A stretch of 64,000 nucleotides of DNA from Prinsepia uniflora (lineage: Eukaryota > Streptophyta > Magnoliopsida > Rosales > Rosaceae). Below are positions 37,320 through 50,281 of the stretch, one piece after another (the first letter of the stretch is position 1; each line of letters starts with the position of its first letter). The stretch spans positions 69,376,136 to 69,440,135 of the forward strand of contig CM064867.1 in the NCBI GenBank assembly GCA_032719365.1, in the 5' to 3' direction. The notes beneath the pieces are model-generated. The model worked only from the letters and a program-made list of their open reading frames with translations, made no database searches and was not told the origin of the DNA. A program made the position numbers and the translations under genes.

Positions 37320-37679
37320 ATGGCCGGGAAAAATGTCATGCAAGTTATGGTCATTCTATTTTTAGTTAGTCAATCTATCCCACCATCAGAGGCTTTAGAT
37401 GGAAAGAGTTTGGATGAATGCAGAAAACATTTCTCTCAACAGTGTGCACGGGAAGTGTTCAATGATATTTTTGAAGGTGGGAGTATTGTTAGCAGCCACT
37501 GCTGCCGAGAACTTGTGTTGTTGGGAAAAACATGTCATGACGGTCTTGTTAATTTCGCCCTCGAACACCAAAAATCAGGAGCTCGCAAAACTCAAGTTTT
37601 AGCAAAGAGTCTTCAAGTTTGGAATCGATGTGTCGTTGTTGCACGTTCACCTGTTTCATCTCCTTCTTACGAATATTAA
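37320..37679 (+). CDS. Copy 12: secreted six-Cys prolamin-like protein
   Basis: Intact and differing from consensus only by S89R. TATATAAATA is at 37221. Confidence 0.92.
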   Translation: MAGKNVMQVMVILFLVSQSIPPSEALDGKSLDECRKHFSQQCAREVFNDIFEGGSIVSSHCCRELVLLGKTCHDGLVNFALEHQKSGARKTQVLAKSLQVWNRCVVVARSPVSSPSYEY

Positions 37680-39162
37680 TTAAATTACATGCAAATTTTG
37701 CATGTGTACGATGCTAGTGAAGTATTAATAACAATTATACGTTATTGCTGACATGAGATAAATATTTAAAATAGTAAATCTTAAATTTTAGTGGATCAAA
37801 GTTATTGTAGAAAGAATAATACTAAAGTGAAAGAGATGACAATTTTCATATCAATTTGAAAATATACTTGACAATATACACGCTAGTCGAATTTTTGTTA
37901 TTGAAATCAATGTGAATATCTTTCACTTGGGAGCTACCCAAGGTTATGCTTATTCTGTGCCAAGTGATGAATTACGTACAATTATGAGATTGGAAAATGG
38001 AAGAAAACATAGTCACTTGGTGATTCCAATAATACACCGAAAACTTATTATGATTTTGGAGTTGACCATTTGGGCTCACCACTCTCACAAATCCACTCTC
38101 AGTGACATGTATCGTTCAATTTGAATGAAATTGAGTTTTCAAATATTGTATAATTTAAATGACATTGAGTTTTAGTCCAAATGTCACTCTATATCCACCG
38201 CATTTGTACGATTTTCATTTTCGACCATATAAATTTGAGTTTGGCCCTTTATCCTATGGGAGTTTTGCGTTTTAAACAATTCAGGTGAAACTTTAAAATT
38301 TCGTATGATTAGTCAACAAAATAACCAAGCACGTGCTTCTCACATGAAGCGTATTTGTAGATCTTCCACATTATTGCTCGTCTACTCATCCGGAAATCTA
38401 TAAGCATTTTAATCAAATTTAAATTTTTGTTAATTAGGCAAGTACACATAGACGGTGGATTGGAGAGGGAAGCGAAAGTCAAGGTGATCCAAATAATATC
38501 AAATGTGACGAAAATACCACTCTTCATGGGAAGCACAAGTTTGGTTTAGTCAAATATTTGATGAAAACACAATAATGCCATTAAGTATTTGAAAATACCA
38601 TGTAGGAGACTAAAATGATTCAACGTTACATCTTTAAACTTGTGTATTGAATTTACTAGTGTACCCAATGCGGGTACAGTGATGCCTAAGTCCTAACACT
38701 TTACGTTGAAAGTGTTCTAATAAAGTTATAATTATATAAATATTTGGCAGATAAGTTAATATGAGTTTGCTTGCAAATTAATGGTTTGAATTATATTCAA
38801 ACGTCTTTGATGATGAGAAATATTAGTTATGAAGTTGGAAATCAATAATTATTTTTGATTTTTTTAAATCTCAAAATAAGTTACTTGTAACTTCATAAAA
38901 TTGATACTTACTATTTGTTTTATTTATACCAAAGAAGGCTAAAACTTAAAAACTCCCTAAATTTACTAATTCGAATAAGTTAAATGTTATTTTTGCTTCA
39001 GTAGTTATAAATGCTTAAGTTTCCTGATATTATGAATGTCTAATTCTTCTACATCTTCACCTGTATATAAATATAGAATATCAATCTTAAAAACAATACA
39101 ATTCCATCGCACAAGCAATATCCGAGAAAAAGAACATTCAACCATTTTTATTTACACGCATT

Positions 39163-39522
39163 ATGGTCAGGAAAAATGTCATGCAAGTTATGGTCATTCT
39201 ATTTTTAGTTAGTCAATCTATCCCACCATCAGAGGCTTTAGATGGAAAGAGTTTGGATGAATGCAGAAAACATTTCTCTCAACAGTGTGCATGGGAAGTG
39301 TTCAATGATATTTTTGAAGGTGGGAGTATTGTTAGTAGCCATTGCTGCCGAGAACTTGTGTTGTTGGGAAAAACATGTCATGACGGTCTTGTTAATTTCG
39401 CCCTCGAACACCAAAAATCAGGAGCTAGCAAAACTCAAGTTTTAGCAAAGAGTCTTCAAGTTTGGAATCGATGTGTAGTTGTTGCACGTTCACATGTTTC
39501 ATCTCCTTCTTACGAATATTAA
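39163..39522 (+). CDS. Copy 13: secreted six-Cys prolamin-like protein
   Basis: Intact. Changes are A2V, G3R, R44W and P111H, with silent GTA at codon 105. The protein is identical to copy 14, next door, and R44W/P111H recur in copy 20. The leader is TTTACACGCATT. TATATAAATA is at 39064. Confidence 0.92.
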   Translation: MVRKNVMQVMVILFLVSQSIPPSEALDGKSLDECRKHFSQQCAWEVFNDIFEGGSIVSSHCCRELVLLGKTCHDGLVNFALEHQKSGASKTQVLAKSLQVWNRCVVVARSHVSSPSYEY

Positions 39523-41005
39523 TTAAATTACATGCAAATTTTGCATGTGTACGATGCTAGTGAAGTATGAATAACAATTATACGTTATTGCTGACATGAG
39601 ATAAATATTTAAAATAGTAAATCTTAAATTTTAGTGGATCAAAGTTATTGTAGAAATTATAATACTAAAGTGAAAGAGATGACAATTTTCTTATCAATTT
39701 GAAAATATACTTGACAATATACACGCTAGTCGAATTTTTGTTATTGAAATCAATGTGAATATCTTTCACTTGGGAGCTACCCAGGGTTATGCTTATTCTG
39801 TGCCAAGTGATGAATTACGTACAATTATGAGATTGGAAAATGGAAGAAAACATAGTCACTTGGTGATTCCAATAATACACTGAAAACTTATTATGATTTT
39901 GGAGTTGACCATTTGGGCTCACCATTCTCACAAATCCACTCTCAGTGACAAGTATCTTTCAATTAAATAACATTGAGTTTTCAAATATTGTATAATTTAA
40001 ATGAAATTATGTTTTAGTCCAAATGTCACTCTATATCCACCGTATTTGTACGATTTTCATTTTCGACCATATATATTTGAGTTTGGCCCGTTATCCTCTG
40101 GGAGTTTTGCGTTTTAAACAATTCAGGTGAAACTTTAAAATTTCGTATGATTAGTCAACAAAATAACCAAGCACGTGCTTCTCACATGAAGCGTATTTGT
40201 AGATCTTCCACATTATTGCTCGTCTACTCATCCGGAAATCTATAAGCATTTTAATCAAATTTAAATTTTTGTTAATTAGGCAAGTACGCAAAGACGGTGG
40301 ATTGGAGAGGGAAGCGAAAGTCAAGGGGATCCAAATAATATCAAATGTGACGAAAATACCACTCTTCATGGGAAGCACAAGTTTGGTTTAGTCAAATATT
40401 TGATGAAAACACAATAATGCCATTAAGTATTTGAAAATACCATGTAGGAGACTAAAATGATTCAACGTTACATCTTTAAACTTGGGTATTGAATTTACTA
40501 GTGTACCCAATGCGTGTACAGTGATGCCTACGTCCTAACACTTTACGTTGAAAGTGTTCTAATAAATTTATAATTATATAAATATTTGGCAGATAAGTGA
40601 ATATGAGTTTGCTTGCAAATTAATAGTTTGAATTATATTCAAACGTCTTTGATGATGAGAAATATTAGTTATGAAGTTGGAAATCAATAATTATATTTGA
40701 TTTTTTAAAATCTCAAAATAAGTTACTTGTAACTTCATAAAATTGATAACTTACTATTTGTTTTATTTATACCAAAGAAGGCTAAAACTTAAAAACTCCC
40801 TATATTTACTAATTCGAATAAGTTAAATGTTATTTTTGCTTCAATAGTTATAAATGCTTAAGTTTCCTGATATTATGAATGTCTAATTCTTCTACATCTT
40901 CACCTGTATATAAATATAGAATATCAATCTTATAAACAATACAATTCCATCGAACAAGCAATATCCGAGAAAAAGAACATTCAACCATTTTTATTTACAC
41001 GCATT

Positions 41006-41365
41006 ATGGTCAGGAAAAATGTCATGCAAGTTATGGTCATTCTATTTTTAGTTAGTCAATCTATCCCACCATCAGAGGCTTTAGATGGAAAGAGTTTGGA
41101 TGAATGCAGAAAACATTTCTCTCAACAGTGTGCATGGGAAGTGTTCAATGATATTTTTGAAGGTGGGAGTATTGTTAGTAGCCATTGCTGCCGAGAACTT
41201 GTGTTGTTGGGAAAAACATGTCATGACGGTCTTGTTAATTTCGCCCTCGAACACCAAAAATCAGGAGCTAGCAAAACTCAAGTTTTAGCAAAGAGTCTTC
41301 AAGTTTGGAATCGATGTGTAGTTGTTGCACGTTCACATGTTTCATCTCCTTCTTACGAATATTAA
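41006..41365 (+). CDS. Copy 14: secreted six-Cys prolamin-like protein, twin of copy 13
   Basis: The protein is identical to copy 13, and the following spacer differs at very few bases (for example A instead of T near 41533), so the two are a recent tandem duplication. TATATAAATA is at 40907. Its downstream spacer is truncated by the rearrangement at about 42253. Confidence 0.92.
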   Translation: MVRKNVMQVMVILFLVSQSIPPSEALDGKSLDECRKHFSQQCAWEVFNDIFEGGSIVSSHCCRELVLLGKTCHDGLVNFALEHQKSGASKTQVLAKSLQVWNRCVVVARSHVSSPSYEY

Positions 41366-42249
41366 TTAAATTACATGCAAATTTTGCATGTGTACGATGC
41401 TAGTGAAGTATGAATAACAATTATACGTTATTGCTGACATGAGATAAATATTTAAAATAGTAAATCTTAAATTTTAGTGGATCAAAGTTATTGTAGAAAT
41501 TATAATACTAAAGTGAAAGAGATGACAATTTTCATATCAATTTGAAAATATACTTGACAATATACACGCTAGTCGAATTTTTGTTATTGAAATCAATGTG
41601 AATATCTTTCACTTGGGAGCTACCCAGGGTTATGCTTATTCTGTGCCAAGTGATGAATTACGTACAATTATGAGATTGGAAAATGGAAGAAAACATAGTC
41701 ACTTGGTGATTCCAATAATACACTGAAAACTTATTATGATTTTGGAGTTGACCATTTGGGCTCACCATTCTCACAAATCCACTCTCAGTGACAAGTATCT
41801 TTCAATTAAATAACATTGAGTTTTCAAATATTGTATAATTTAAATGAAATTATGTTTTAGTCCAAATGTCACTCTATATCCACCGTATTTGTACGATTTT
41901 CATTTTCGACCATATATATTTGAGTTTGGCCCGTTATCCTCTGGGAGTTTTGCGTTTTAAACAATTCAGGTGAAACTTTAAAATTTCGTATGATTAGTCA
42001 ACAAAATAACCAAGCACGTGCTTCTCACATGAAGCGTATTTGTAGATCTTCCACATTATTGCTCGTCTACTCATCCGGAAATCTATAAGCATTTTAATCA
42101 AATTTAAATTTTTGTTAATTAGGCAAGTACGCAAAGACGGTGGATTGGAGAGGGAAGCGAAAGTCAAGGGGATCCAAATAATATCAAATGTGACGAAAAT
42201 ACCACTCTTCATGGGAAGCACAAGTTTGGTTTAGTCAAATATTTGATGA

Positions 42250-42292
42250 AAACCGTCATGACATGTTATAATTATAAGTTTTAGCCTTCTTT
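42250..42292 (+). other. Deletion junction with inverted filler DNA
   Basis: After GATGAAAAC the spacer jumps to CGTCATGACATGTT, then ATAATTATAAGTTTTAGCC, then resumes at TTTGATTTTTTTAAATC. CGTCATGACATGTT is the reverse complement of AACATGTCATGACG, codons 70-75 of the gene. AAGTTTTAGCCTTCTTT is the reverse complement of AAAGAAGGCTAAAACTT, present about 70 bp further on. About 285 bp of normal spacer is missing and about 38 bp of filler is present, a net loss of 250 bp. This is the pattern expected of error-prone end joining with template switching. Confidence 0.85.
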
Positions 42293-42598
42293 GATTTTTT
42301 TAAATCTCAAAATAAGTTACTTGTAACTTCATAAAATTGATACTTACTATTTGTTTTATTTATACCAAAGAAGGCTAAAACTTAAAAACTCCCTAAATTT
42401 ACTAATTCGAATAAGTTAAATGTTATTTTTGCTTCAGTAGTTATAAATGCTTAAGTTTCCTGATATTATGAATGTCTAATTCTTCTACATCTTCACCTGT
42501 ATATAAATATAGAATATCAATCTTATAAACAATACAATTCCATCGCACAAGCAATATCCGAGAAAAAAAACATTCAACCATTTTTAGTTACAGGCATT

Positions 42599-42958
42599 AT
42601 GGCCGGGAAAAATGTCATGCAAGTTATGGTCATTCTATTTTTAGTTAGTCAATCTATCCCACCATCAGAGGCTTTAGATGGAAAGAGTTTGGATGAATGC
42701 AGAAAACATTTCTCTCAACAGTGTGCACGGGAAGTGTTCAATGATATTTTTGAAGGTGGGAGTATTGTTAGCAGCCATTGCTGCCGAGAACTTGTGTTGT
42801 TGGGAAAAACATGTCATGACGGTCTTGTTAATTTCGCCCTCGAACACCAAAAATCAGGAGCTAGCAAAACTCAAGTTTTAGCAAAGAGTCTTCAAGTTTG
42901 GAATCAATGTGTCGTTGTTGCACGTTCACCTGTTTCATCTCCTTCTTACGAATATTAA
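42599..42958 (+). CDS. Copy 15: secreted six-Cys prolamin-like protein, shortened upstream spacer
   Basis: Intact. The only change is R103Q, next to Cys104. TATATAAATA is at 42500 and is unaffected by the deletion, whose right edge lies about 210 bp further upstream. The AGTTACAGGC leader type is present. Confidence 0.92.
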   Translation: MAGKNVMQVMVILFLVSQSIPPSEALDGKSLDECRKHFSQQCAREVFNDIFEGGSIVSSHCCRELVLLGKTCHDGLVNFALEHQKSGASKTQVLAKSLQVWNQCVVVARSPVSSPSYEY

Positions 42959-44425
42959 TTAAATTACATGCAAATTTTGCATGTGTACGATGCTAGTGAA
43001 GTATGAATAACAATTATACGTTATTGCTGACATGAGAAAAATATTTAAAATATTAAATCTTAAATTTTAGTGGATCAAAGTTATTGTAGAAAGAATAATA
43101 CTAAAGTGAAAGAGATGACAATTTTCATATCAATTTGAAAATATACTTGACAATATACACGCTAGTCGAATTTTTGTTATTGAAATCAATGTGAATATCT
43201 TTCACTTGGGAGCTACCCCGGGTTATGCTTATTCTGTGCCAAGTGATGAATTACGTACAATTATGAGATTGGAAAATGGAAGAAAACATAGTCACTTGGT
43301 GATTCCAATAATACACCAAAAACTAATTATGATTTTGGAGTTGACCATTTGGGCTCACCACTATCACAAATCCACTCTCAGTGACATGTATCGTTCAATT
43401 TAAATAACATTGAGTTTTCAAATATTGTATAATTTAAATGACATTGAGTTTTAGTCCAAATGTCACTCTATATCCACCGTATTTGTACGATTTTCATTTT
43501 CGACCATATAAATTTGAGTTTGTCCCTTTATCCTCTTGGAGTTTTGCGTTTTTAATAATTCAGGTGAAACTTTAAAATTTCGTATGATTAGTCAACAAAA
43601 TAACCAAGCACGGGCTTCTCACATGAAGCGTATTTGTAGATCTTCCACATTATTGCTCGTCTACTCATCCGGAAATCTATAAGCATTTTAATCAAATTTA
43701 AATTTTTGTTAATTAGGCAAGTACGCATAGACGGTGGATTGGAGAGGGAAGCGAAAGTCAAAGGGATCCAAATAATATCAAATGTGACGAAAATACCACT
43801 CTTCATGGGAAGCACAAGTTTGGTTTAGTCAAATATTTGATGAAAACACAATAATGCCATTAAGTATTTGAAAATACCATGTAGGAGACTAAAATGATTC
43901 AACGTTACATCTTTAAACTTGTGTATTTAATTTACTAGTGTACCCAATGCGTGTACAGTGATGCCTAAGTCCTAACACTTTACGTTGAAAGTGTTCTAAT
44001 AAATTTGTAATTATATAAATATTTGGCAGATAAGTTAATATGAGTTTGCTTGCAAATTAATGGTTTGAATTATATTCAAACGTCTTTGATGATGAGAAAT
44101 ATTAGTTATGAAGTTGGAAATCAATAATTATTTTTGATTTTTTAAAATCTCAAAATAAGTTACTTGTAACTTCATAAAATTGATAACTTACTATTTGTTT
44201 TATTTATACCAAAGAAGGCTAAAATTTAAAAACACACTATATTTACTAATTAATTTTGCTTCAATAGTTATAAATGCTTAAGTTTCCTGATATTATGAAT
44301 GTCTAATTCTTCTACATCTTCACCTGTATATAAATATAGGATATCAATCTTATAAACAATACAATTCCATCGCACAAGCGATATCCGAGAAAAAAAACAT
44401 TCAACCATTTTTATTTACAAGCATT

Positions 44426-44785
44426 ATGGCCGGGAAAAATGTCATGCAAGTTATGGTCATTCTATTTTTAGTTAGTCAATCTATCCCACCATCAGAGGCT
44501 TTAGATGGAAAGAGTTTGGATGAATGCAGAAAACATTTCTCTCAACAGTGTGCACGGGAAGTGTTCAATGATATTTTTGAAGGTGGGAGTATTGTTAGCA
44601 GCCACTGCTGCCGAGAACTTGTGTTGTTGGGAAAAACATGTCATCACGGTCTTGTTAATTTCGCCCTCGAACACCAAAAATCAGGAGCTCGCAAAACTCA
44701 AGTTTTAGCAAAGAGTCTTCAAGTTTCGAATCGATGTGTCGTTGTTGCACGTTCACCTGTTTCATCTCCTTCTTACGAATATTAA
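44426..44785 (+). CDS. Copy 16: prolamin-like protein with D74H and W101S
   Basis: Full-length frame with all cysteines. D74H and W101S hit the otherwise invariant KTCHD and QVWNRC motifs, and S89R is also present. The protein is identical to copy 17. TATATAAATA is at 44327. Function may be impaired. Confidence 0.88.
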   Translation: MAGKNVMQVMVILFLVSQSIPPSEALDGKSLDECRKHFSQQCAREVFNDIFEGGSIVSSHCCRELVLLGKTCHHGLVNFALEHQKSGARKTQVLAKSLQVSNRCVVVARSPVSSPSYEY

Positions 44786-46252
44786 TTAAATTACATGCAA
44801 ATTTTGCATGTGTACGATGCTAGTGAAGTATGAATAACAATTATACGTTATTGCTGACATGAGATAAATATTTAAAATATTAAATCTTAAATTTTAGTGG
44901 ATCAAAGTTATTGTAGAAAGAATAATACTAAAGTGAAAGAGATGACAATTTTCATATCAATTTGAAAATATACTTGACAATATACACGCTAGTCGAATTT
45001 TTGTTATTGAAATCAATGTGAATATCTTTCACTTGGGAGCTACCCCGGGTTATGCTTATTCTGTGCCAAGTGATGAATTACGTACAATTATGAGATTGGA
45101 AAATGGAAGAAAACATAGTCACTTGGTGATTCCAATAATACACCAAAAACTAATTATGATTTTGGAGTTGACCATTTGGGCTCACCACTATCACAAATCC
45201 ACTCTCAGTGACATGTATCGTTCAATTTAAATAACATTGAGTTTTCAAATATTGTATAATTTAAATGACATTGAGTTTTAGTCCAAATGTCACTCTATAT
45301 CCACCGTATTTGTACGATTTTCATTTTCGACCATATAAATTTGAGTTTGTCCCTTTATCCTCTTGGAGTTTTGCGTTTTTAATAATTCAGGTGAAACTTT
45401 AAAATTTCGTATGATTAGTCAACAAAATAACCAAGCACGGGCTTCTCACATGAAGCGTATTTGTAGATCTTCCACATTATTGCTCGTCTACTCATCCGGA
45501 AATCTATAAGCATTTTAATCAAATTTAAATTTTTGTTAATTAGGCAAGTACGCATAGACGGTGGATTGGAGAGGGAAGCGAAAGTCAAAGGGATCCAAAT
45601 AATATCAAATGTGACGAAAATACCACTCTTCATGGGAAGCACAAGTTTGGTTTAGTCAAATATTTGATGAAAACACAATAATGCCATTAAGTATTTGAAA
45701 ATACCATGTAGGAGACTAAAATGATTCAACGTTACATCTTTAAACTTGTGTATTTAATTTACTAGTGTACCCAATGCGTGTACAGTGATGCCTAAGTCCT
45801 AACACTTTACGTTGAAAGTGTTCTAATAAATTTGTAATTATATAAATATTTGGCAGATAAGTTAATATGAGTTTGCTTGCAAATTAATGGTTTGAATTAT
45901 ATTCAAACGTCTTTGATGATGAGAAATATTAGTTATGAAGTTGGAAATCAATAATTATTTTTGATTTTTTAAAATCTCAAAATAAGTTACTTGTAACTTC
46001 ATAAAATTGATAACTTACTATTTGTTTTATTTATACCAAAGAAGGCTAAAATTTAAAAACACACTATATTTACTAATTAATTTTGCTTCAATAGTTATAA
46101 ATGCTTAAGTTTCCTGATATTATGAATGTCTAATTCTTCTACATCTTCACCTGTATATAAATATAGGATATCAATCTTATAAACAATACAATTCCATCGC
46201 ACAAGCGATATCCGAGAAAAAAAACATTCAACCATTTTTATTTACAAGCATT

Positions 46253-46612
46253 ATGGCCGGGAAAAATGTCATGCAAGTTATGGTCATTCTATTTTTAGTT
46301 AGTCAATCTATCCCACCATCAGAGGCTTTAGATGGAAAGAGTTTGGATGAATGCAGAAAACATTTCTCTCAACAGTGTGCACGGGAAGTGTTCAATGATA
46401 TTTTTGAAGGTGGGAGTATTGTTAGCAGCCACTGCTGCCGAGAACTTGTGTTGTTGGGAAAAACATGTCATCACGGTCTTGTTAATTTCGCCCTCGAACA
46501 CCAAAAATCAGGAGCTCGCAAAACTCAAGTTTTAGCAAAGAGTCTTCAAGTTTCGAATCGATGTGTCGTTGTTGCACGTTCACCTGTTTCATCTCCTTCT
46601 TACGAATATTAA
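46253..46612 (+). CDS. Copy 17: twin of copy 16
   Basis: Same protein as copy 16 (D74H, S89R, W101S). The 1827-bp block before each of the two copies looks the same: CACTATCACAAATCC, CCTCTTGGAG, CACGGGCTTC and AATTTGTAATTAT all recur. This points to a very recent duplication of one unit. TATATAAATA is at 46154. Confidence 0.88.
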   Translation: MAGKNVMQVMVILFLVSQSIPPSEALDGKSLDECRKHFSQQCAREVFNDIFEGGSIVSSHCCRELVLLGKTCHHGLVNFALEHQKSGARKTQVLAKSLQVSNRCVVVARSPVSSPSYEY

Positions 46613-48094
46613 TTAAATTACATGCAAATTTTGCATGTGTACGATGCTAGTGAAGTATGAATAACAATTATACGTTATTGCTGACATGAGATAAATATTT
46701 AAAATAGTAAATCTTAAATTTTAGTGGATCAAAGTTATTGTAGAAAGAATAATACTAAAGTGAAAGAGATGACAATTTTCATATCAATTTGAAAATATAC
46801 TTGACAATATACACGCTAGTCGAATTTTTGTTATTGAAATCAATGTGAATATCTTTCACTTGGGAGCTACCCAGGGTTATGCTTATTCTGTGCCAAGTGA
46901 TGAATTACGTACAATTATGAGATTGGAAAATGGAAGAAAACATAGTCACTTGGTGATTCCAATAATACACCGAAAACTTATTATGATTTTGGAGTTGACC
47001 ATTTGGGCTCACCACTCTCACAAATCCACTCTCAGTGACAAGTATCTTTCAATTAAATAACATTGAGTTTTCAAATATTGTATAATTTAAATGAAATTGA
47101 GTTTTAGTCCAAATGTCACTCTATATCCACGGTATTTGTACGATTTTCATTTTCGACCATATAAATTTGAGTTTGGCCCGTTATCCTCTGGGAGTTTTGC
47201 GTTTTAAACAATTCAGGTGAAACTTTAAAATTTCGTATGATTAGTCAACAAAATAACCAAGCATGTGCTTCTCGCATGAAGCGTATTTGTAGATCTTCCA
47301 CATTATTGCTCGTCTACCCATCCGGAAATCTATAAGCATTTTAATCAAATTTAAATTTTTGTTAATTAGGCAAGTACGCAAAGCCGGTGGATTGGAGAGG
47401 GAAGCGAAAGTCAAGGGGATCCAAATAATATCAAATGTGACGAAAATACCACTCTTCATGGGAAGCACAAGTTTGGTTTAGTCAAATATTTGATGAAAAC
47501 ACAATAATGCCATTAAGTATTTGAAAATACCATGTAGGAGACTAAAATGATTCAACGTTACATCTTTAAACTTGTGTATTGAATTTACTAGTGTACCCAA
47601 TGCGTGTACAGTGATGCCTACGTCCTAACACTTTACGTTGAAAGTGTTCTAATAAGTTTATAATTATATAAATATTTGGCAGATAAGTGAATATGAGTTT
47701 GCTTGCAAATTAATGGTTTGAATTATATTCAAACGTCTTTGATGATGAGAAATATTAGTTATGAAGTTGGAAATCAATAATTATATTTGATTTTTTAAAA
47801 TCTCAAAATAAGTTACTTGTAACTTCATAAAATTGATAACTTACTATTTGTTTTATTTATACCAAAGAAGGCAAAAACTTAAAAACTCCCGATATTTACT
47901 AATTCGAATAAGTTAAATGTTATTTTTGCTTCAATAGTTATAAATGCTTAAGTTTCCTGATATTATGAATGTCTAATTCTTCTACATCTTCACCTGTATA
48001 TAAATATAGAATATCAATCTTATAAACAATACAATTCCATCGCACAAGCAATATCCGAGAAAAAAACATTCAACCATTTTTATTTACAAGCATT

Positions 48095-48454
48095 ATGGCC
48101 GGGAAAAATGTCATGCAAGTTATGGTCATTCTATTTTTAGTTAGTCAATCTATCCCACCATCAGAGGCTTTAGATGGAAAGAGTTTGGATGAATGCAGAA
48201 AACATTTCTCTCAACAGTGTGCACGGGAAGTGTTCAATGATATTTTTGAAGGAGGGAGTATTGTTAGCAGCCACTGCTGCCGAGAACTTGTGTTGTTGGG
48301 AAAAACATGTCATGACGGTCTTGTTAATTTCGTCCTCGAACACCAAAAATCAGGAGTTAGCCAAACTCAAGTTTTAGCAAAGAGTCTTCAAGTTTGGAAT
48401 CGATGTGTCGTTGTTGCACGTTCACCTGTTTCATCTCCTTCTTACGAATATTAA
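48095..48454 (+). CDS. Copy 18: secreted six-Cys prolamin-like protein
   Basis: Intact. It carries the A80V/A88V/K90Q trio only, so its protein equals copy 23. TATATAAATA starts at 47997, 98 bp upstream, because one A is missing from the leader's A-run. Confidence 0.92.
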   Translation: MAGKNVMQVMVILFLVSQSIPPSEALDGKSLDECRKHFSQQCAREVFNDIFEGGSIVSSHCCRELVLLGKTCHDGLVNFVLEHQKSGVSQTQVLAKSLQVWNRCVVVARSPVSSPSYEY

Positions 48455-49921
48455 TTAAATTACATGCAAATTTTGCATGTGTACGATGCTAGTGAAGTAT
48501 GAATAACAATTATACGTTATTACTGACATGAGATAAATATTTAAAATATAAAATCTTAAATTTTAGTGGAGCAAAGTTATTGTAGAAAGAATAATACTAA
48601 AGTGAAAGAGATGACAATTTTCATATCAATTTGAAAATATACTTGACAATATACACGCTAGTCGAATTTTTGTTATTGAAATCAATGTGAATATCTTTCA
48701 CTTGGGAGCTACCCCGAGTTATGCTTATTCTGTGCCAAGTGATGAATTACGTACAATTATGAGATTGGAAAATGGAAGAAAACATAGTCACTTGGTGATT
48801 CCAATAATACACCAAAAACTTATTATGATTTTGGAGTTGACCATTTGGGCTCACCACTCTCACAAATCCACTCTCAGTGACATGTATCGTTCAATTTAAA
48901 TAACATTGAGTTTTCAAATATTGTATAATTTAAATGACATTGAGTTTTAGTCCAAATGTCACTCTATATCCACCGTATTTGTACGATTTTCATTTTCGAC
49001 CATATAAATTTGAGTTTGTCCCTTTATCCTCTGGGAGTTTTGCGTTTTTAATAATTCAGGTGAAACTTTAAAATTTCGTATGATTAGTCAACAAAATAAC
49101 CAAGCACGTGCTTCTCACATAAAGCGTATTTGTTGATCTTCCACATTATTGCTCGTCTACTCAACCGGAAATCTATAAGCATTTTAATCAAATTTAAATT
49201 TTTGTTAATTAGGCAAGTACGCATAGACGGTGGATTAGAGAGGGAAGCGAAAGTCAAAGGGATCCAAATAATATCAAATGTGACGAAAATACCACTCTTC
49301 ATGGGAAGCACAAGTTTGGTTTAGTCAAATATTTGATGAAAACACAATAATGCCATTAAGTATTTGAAAATACCATGTAGGAGACTAAAATGATTCAACT
49401 TTACATCTTTAAACTTGTGTATTGAATTTACTAGTGTACCCAATGTGTGTACAGTGATGCCTAAGTCCTAACACTTTACGTTGAAAGTGTTCTAATAAAT
49501 TTATAATTATATAAATATTTGGCAGATAAGTTAATATGAGTTTGCTTGCAAATTAATGGTTTGAATTATATTCAAACGTCTTTGATGATGAGAAATATTA
49601 GTTATGAAGTTGGAAATCAATAATTATTTTTGATTTTTTTAAATCTCAAAATAAGTTACTTGTAACTTCATAAAATTGATAACTTACTATTTGTTTTATT
49701 TATACCAAAGAAGGCTAAAACTTAAAAACTCACTATATTTACTAATTAATTTTGCTTCAATAGTTATAAATGCTTAAGTTTCCTGATATTATGAATGTCT
49801 AATTCTTCTACATCTTCACCTGTATATAAATATAGAATATCAATCTTATAAACAATACAATTCCATCGCACAAGCAATATCCGAGAAAAAAAACATTCAA
49901 CCATTTTTATTTACAAGCATT

Positions 49922-50281
49922 ATGGCCGGGAAAAATGTCATGCAAGTTATGGTCATTCTATTTTTAGTTAGTCAATCTATCCCACCATCAGAGGCTTTAG
50001 ATGGAAAGAGTTTGGATGAATGCAGAAAACATTTCTCTCAACAGTGTGCACGGGAAGTGTTCAATGATATTTTTGAAGGAGGGAGTATTGTTAGCAGCCA
50101 CTGCTGCCGAGAACTTGTGTTGTTGGGAAAAACATGTCATGACGGTCTTGTTAATTTCGTCCTCGAACACCAAAAATCAGGATTTAGCAAAACTCAAGTT
50201 TTAGCAAAGAGTCTTCAAGTTTGGAATCGATGTGTCGTTGTTGCACGTTCACCTGTTTCATCTCCTTCTTACGAATATTAA
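49922..50281 (+). CDS. Copy 19: secreted six-Cys prolamin-like protein
   Basis: Intact. Changes are A80V and A88F, the fourth residue type seen at position 88. K90 is the consensus residue, so it looks like a mosaic of the trio type and the consensus type. TATATAAATA is at 49823. Confidence 0.92.
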   Translation: MAGKNVMQVMVILFLVSQSIPPSEALDGKSLDECRKHFSQQCAREVFNDIFEGGSIVSSHCCRELVLLGKTCHDGLVNFVLEHQKSGFSKTQVLAKSLQVWNRCVVVARSPVSSPSYEY

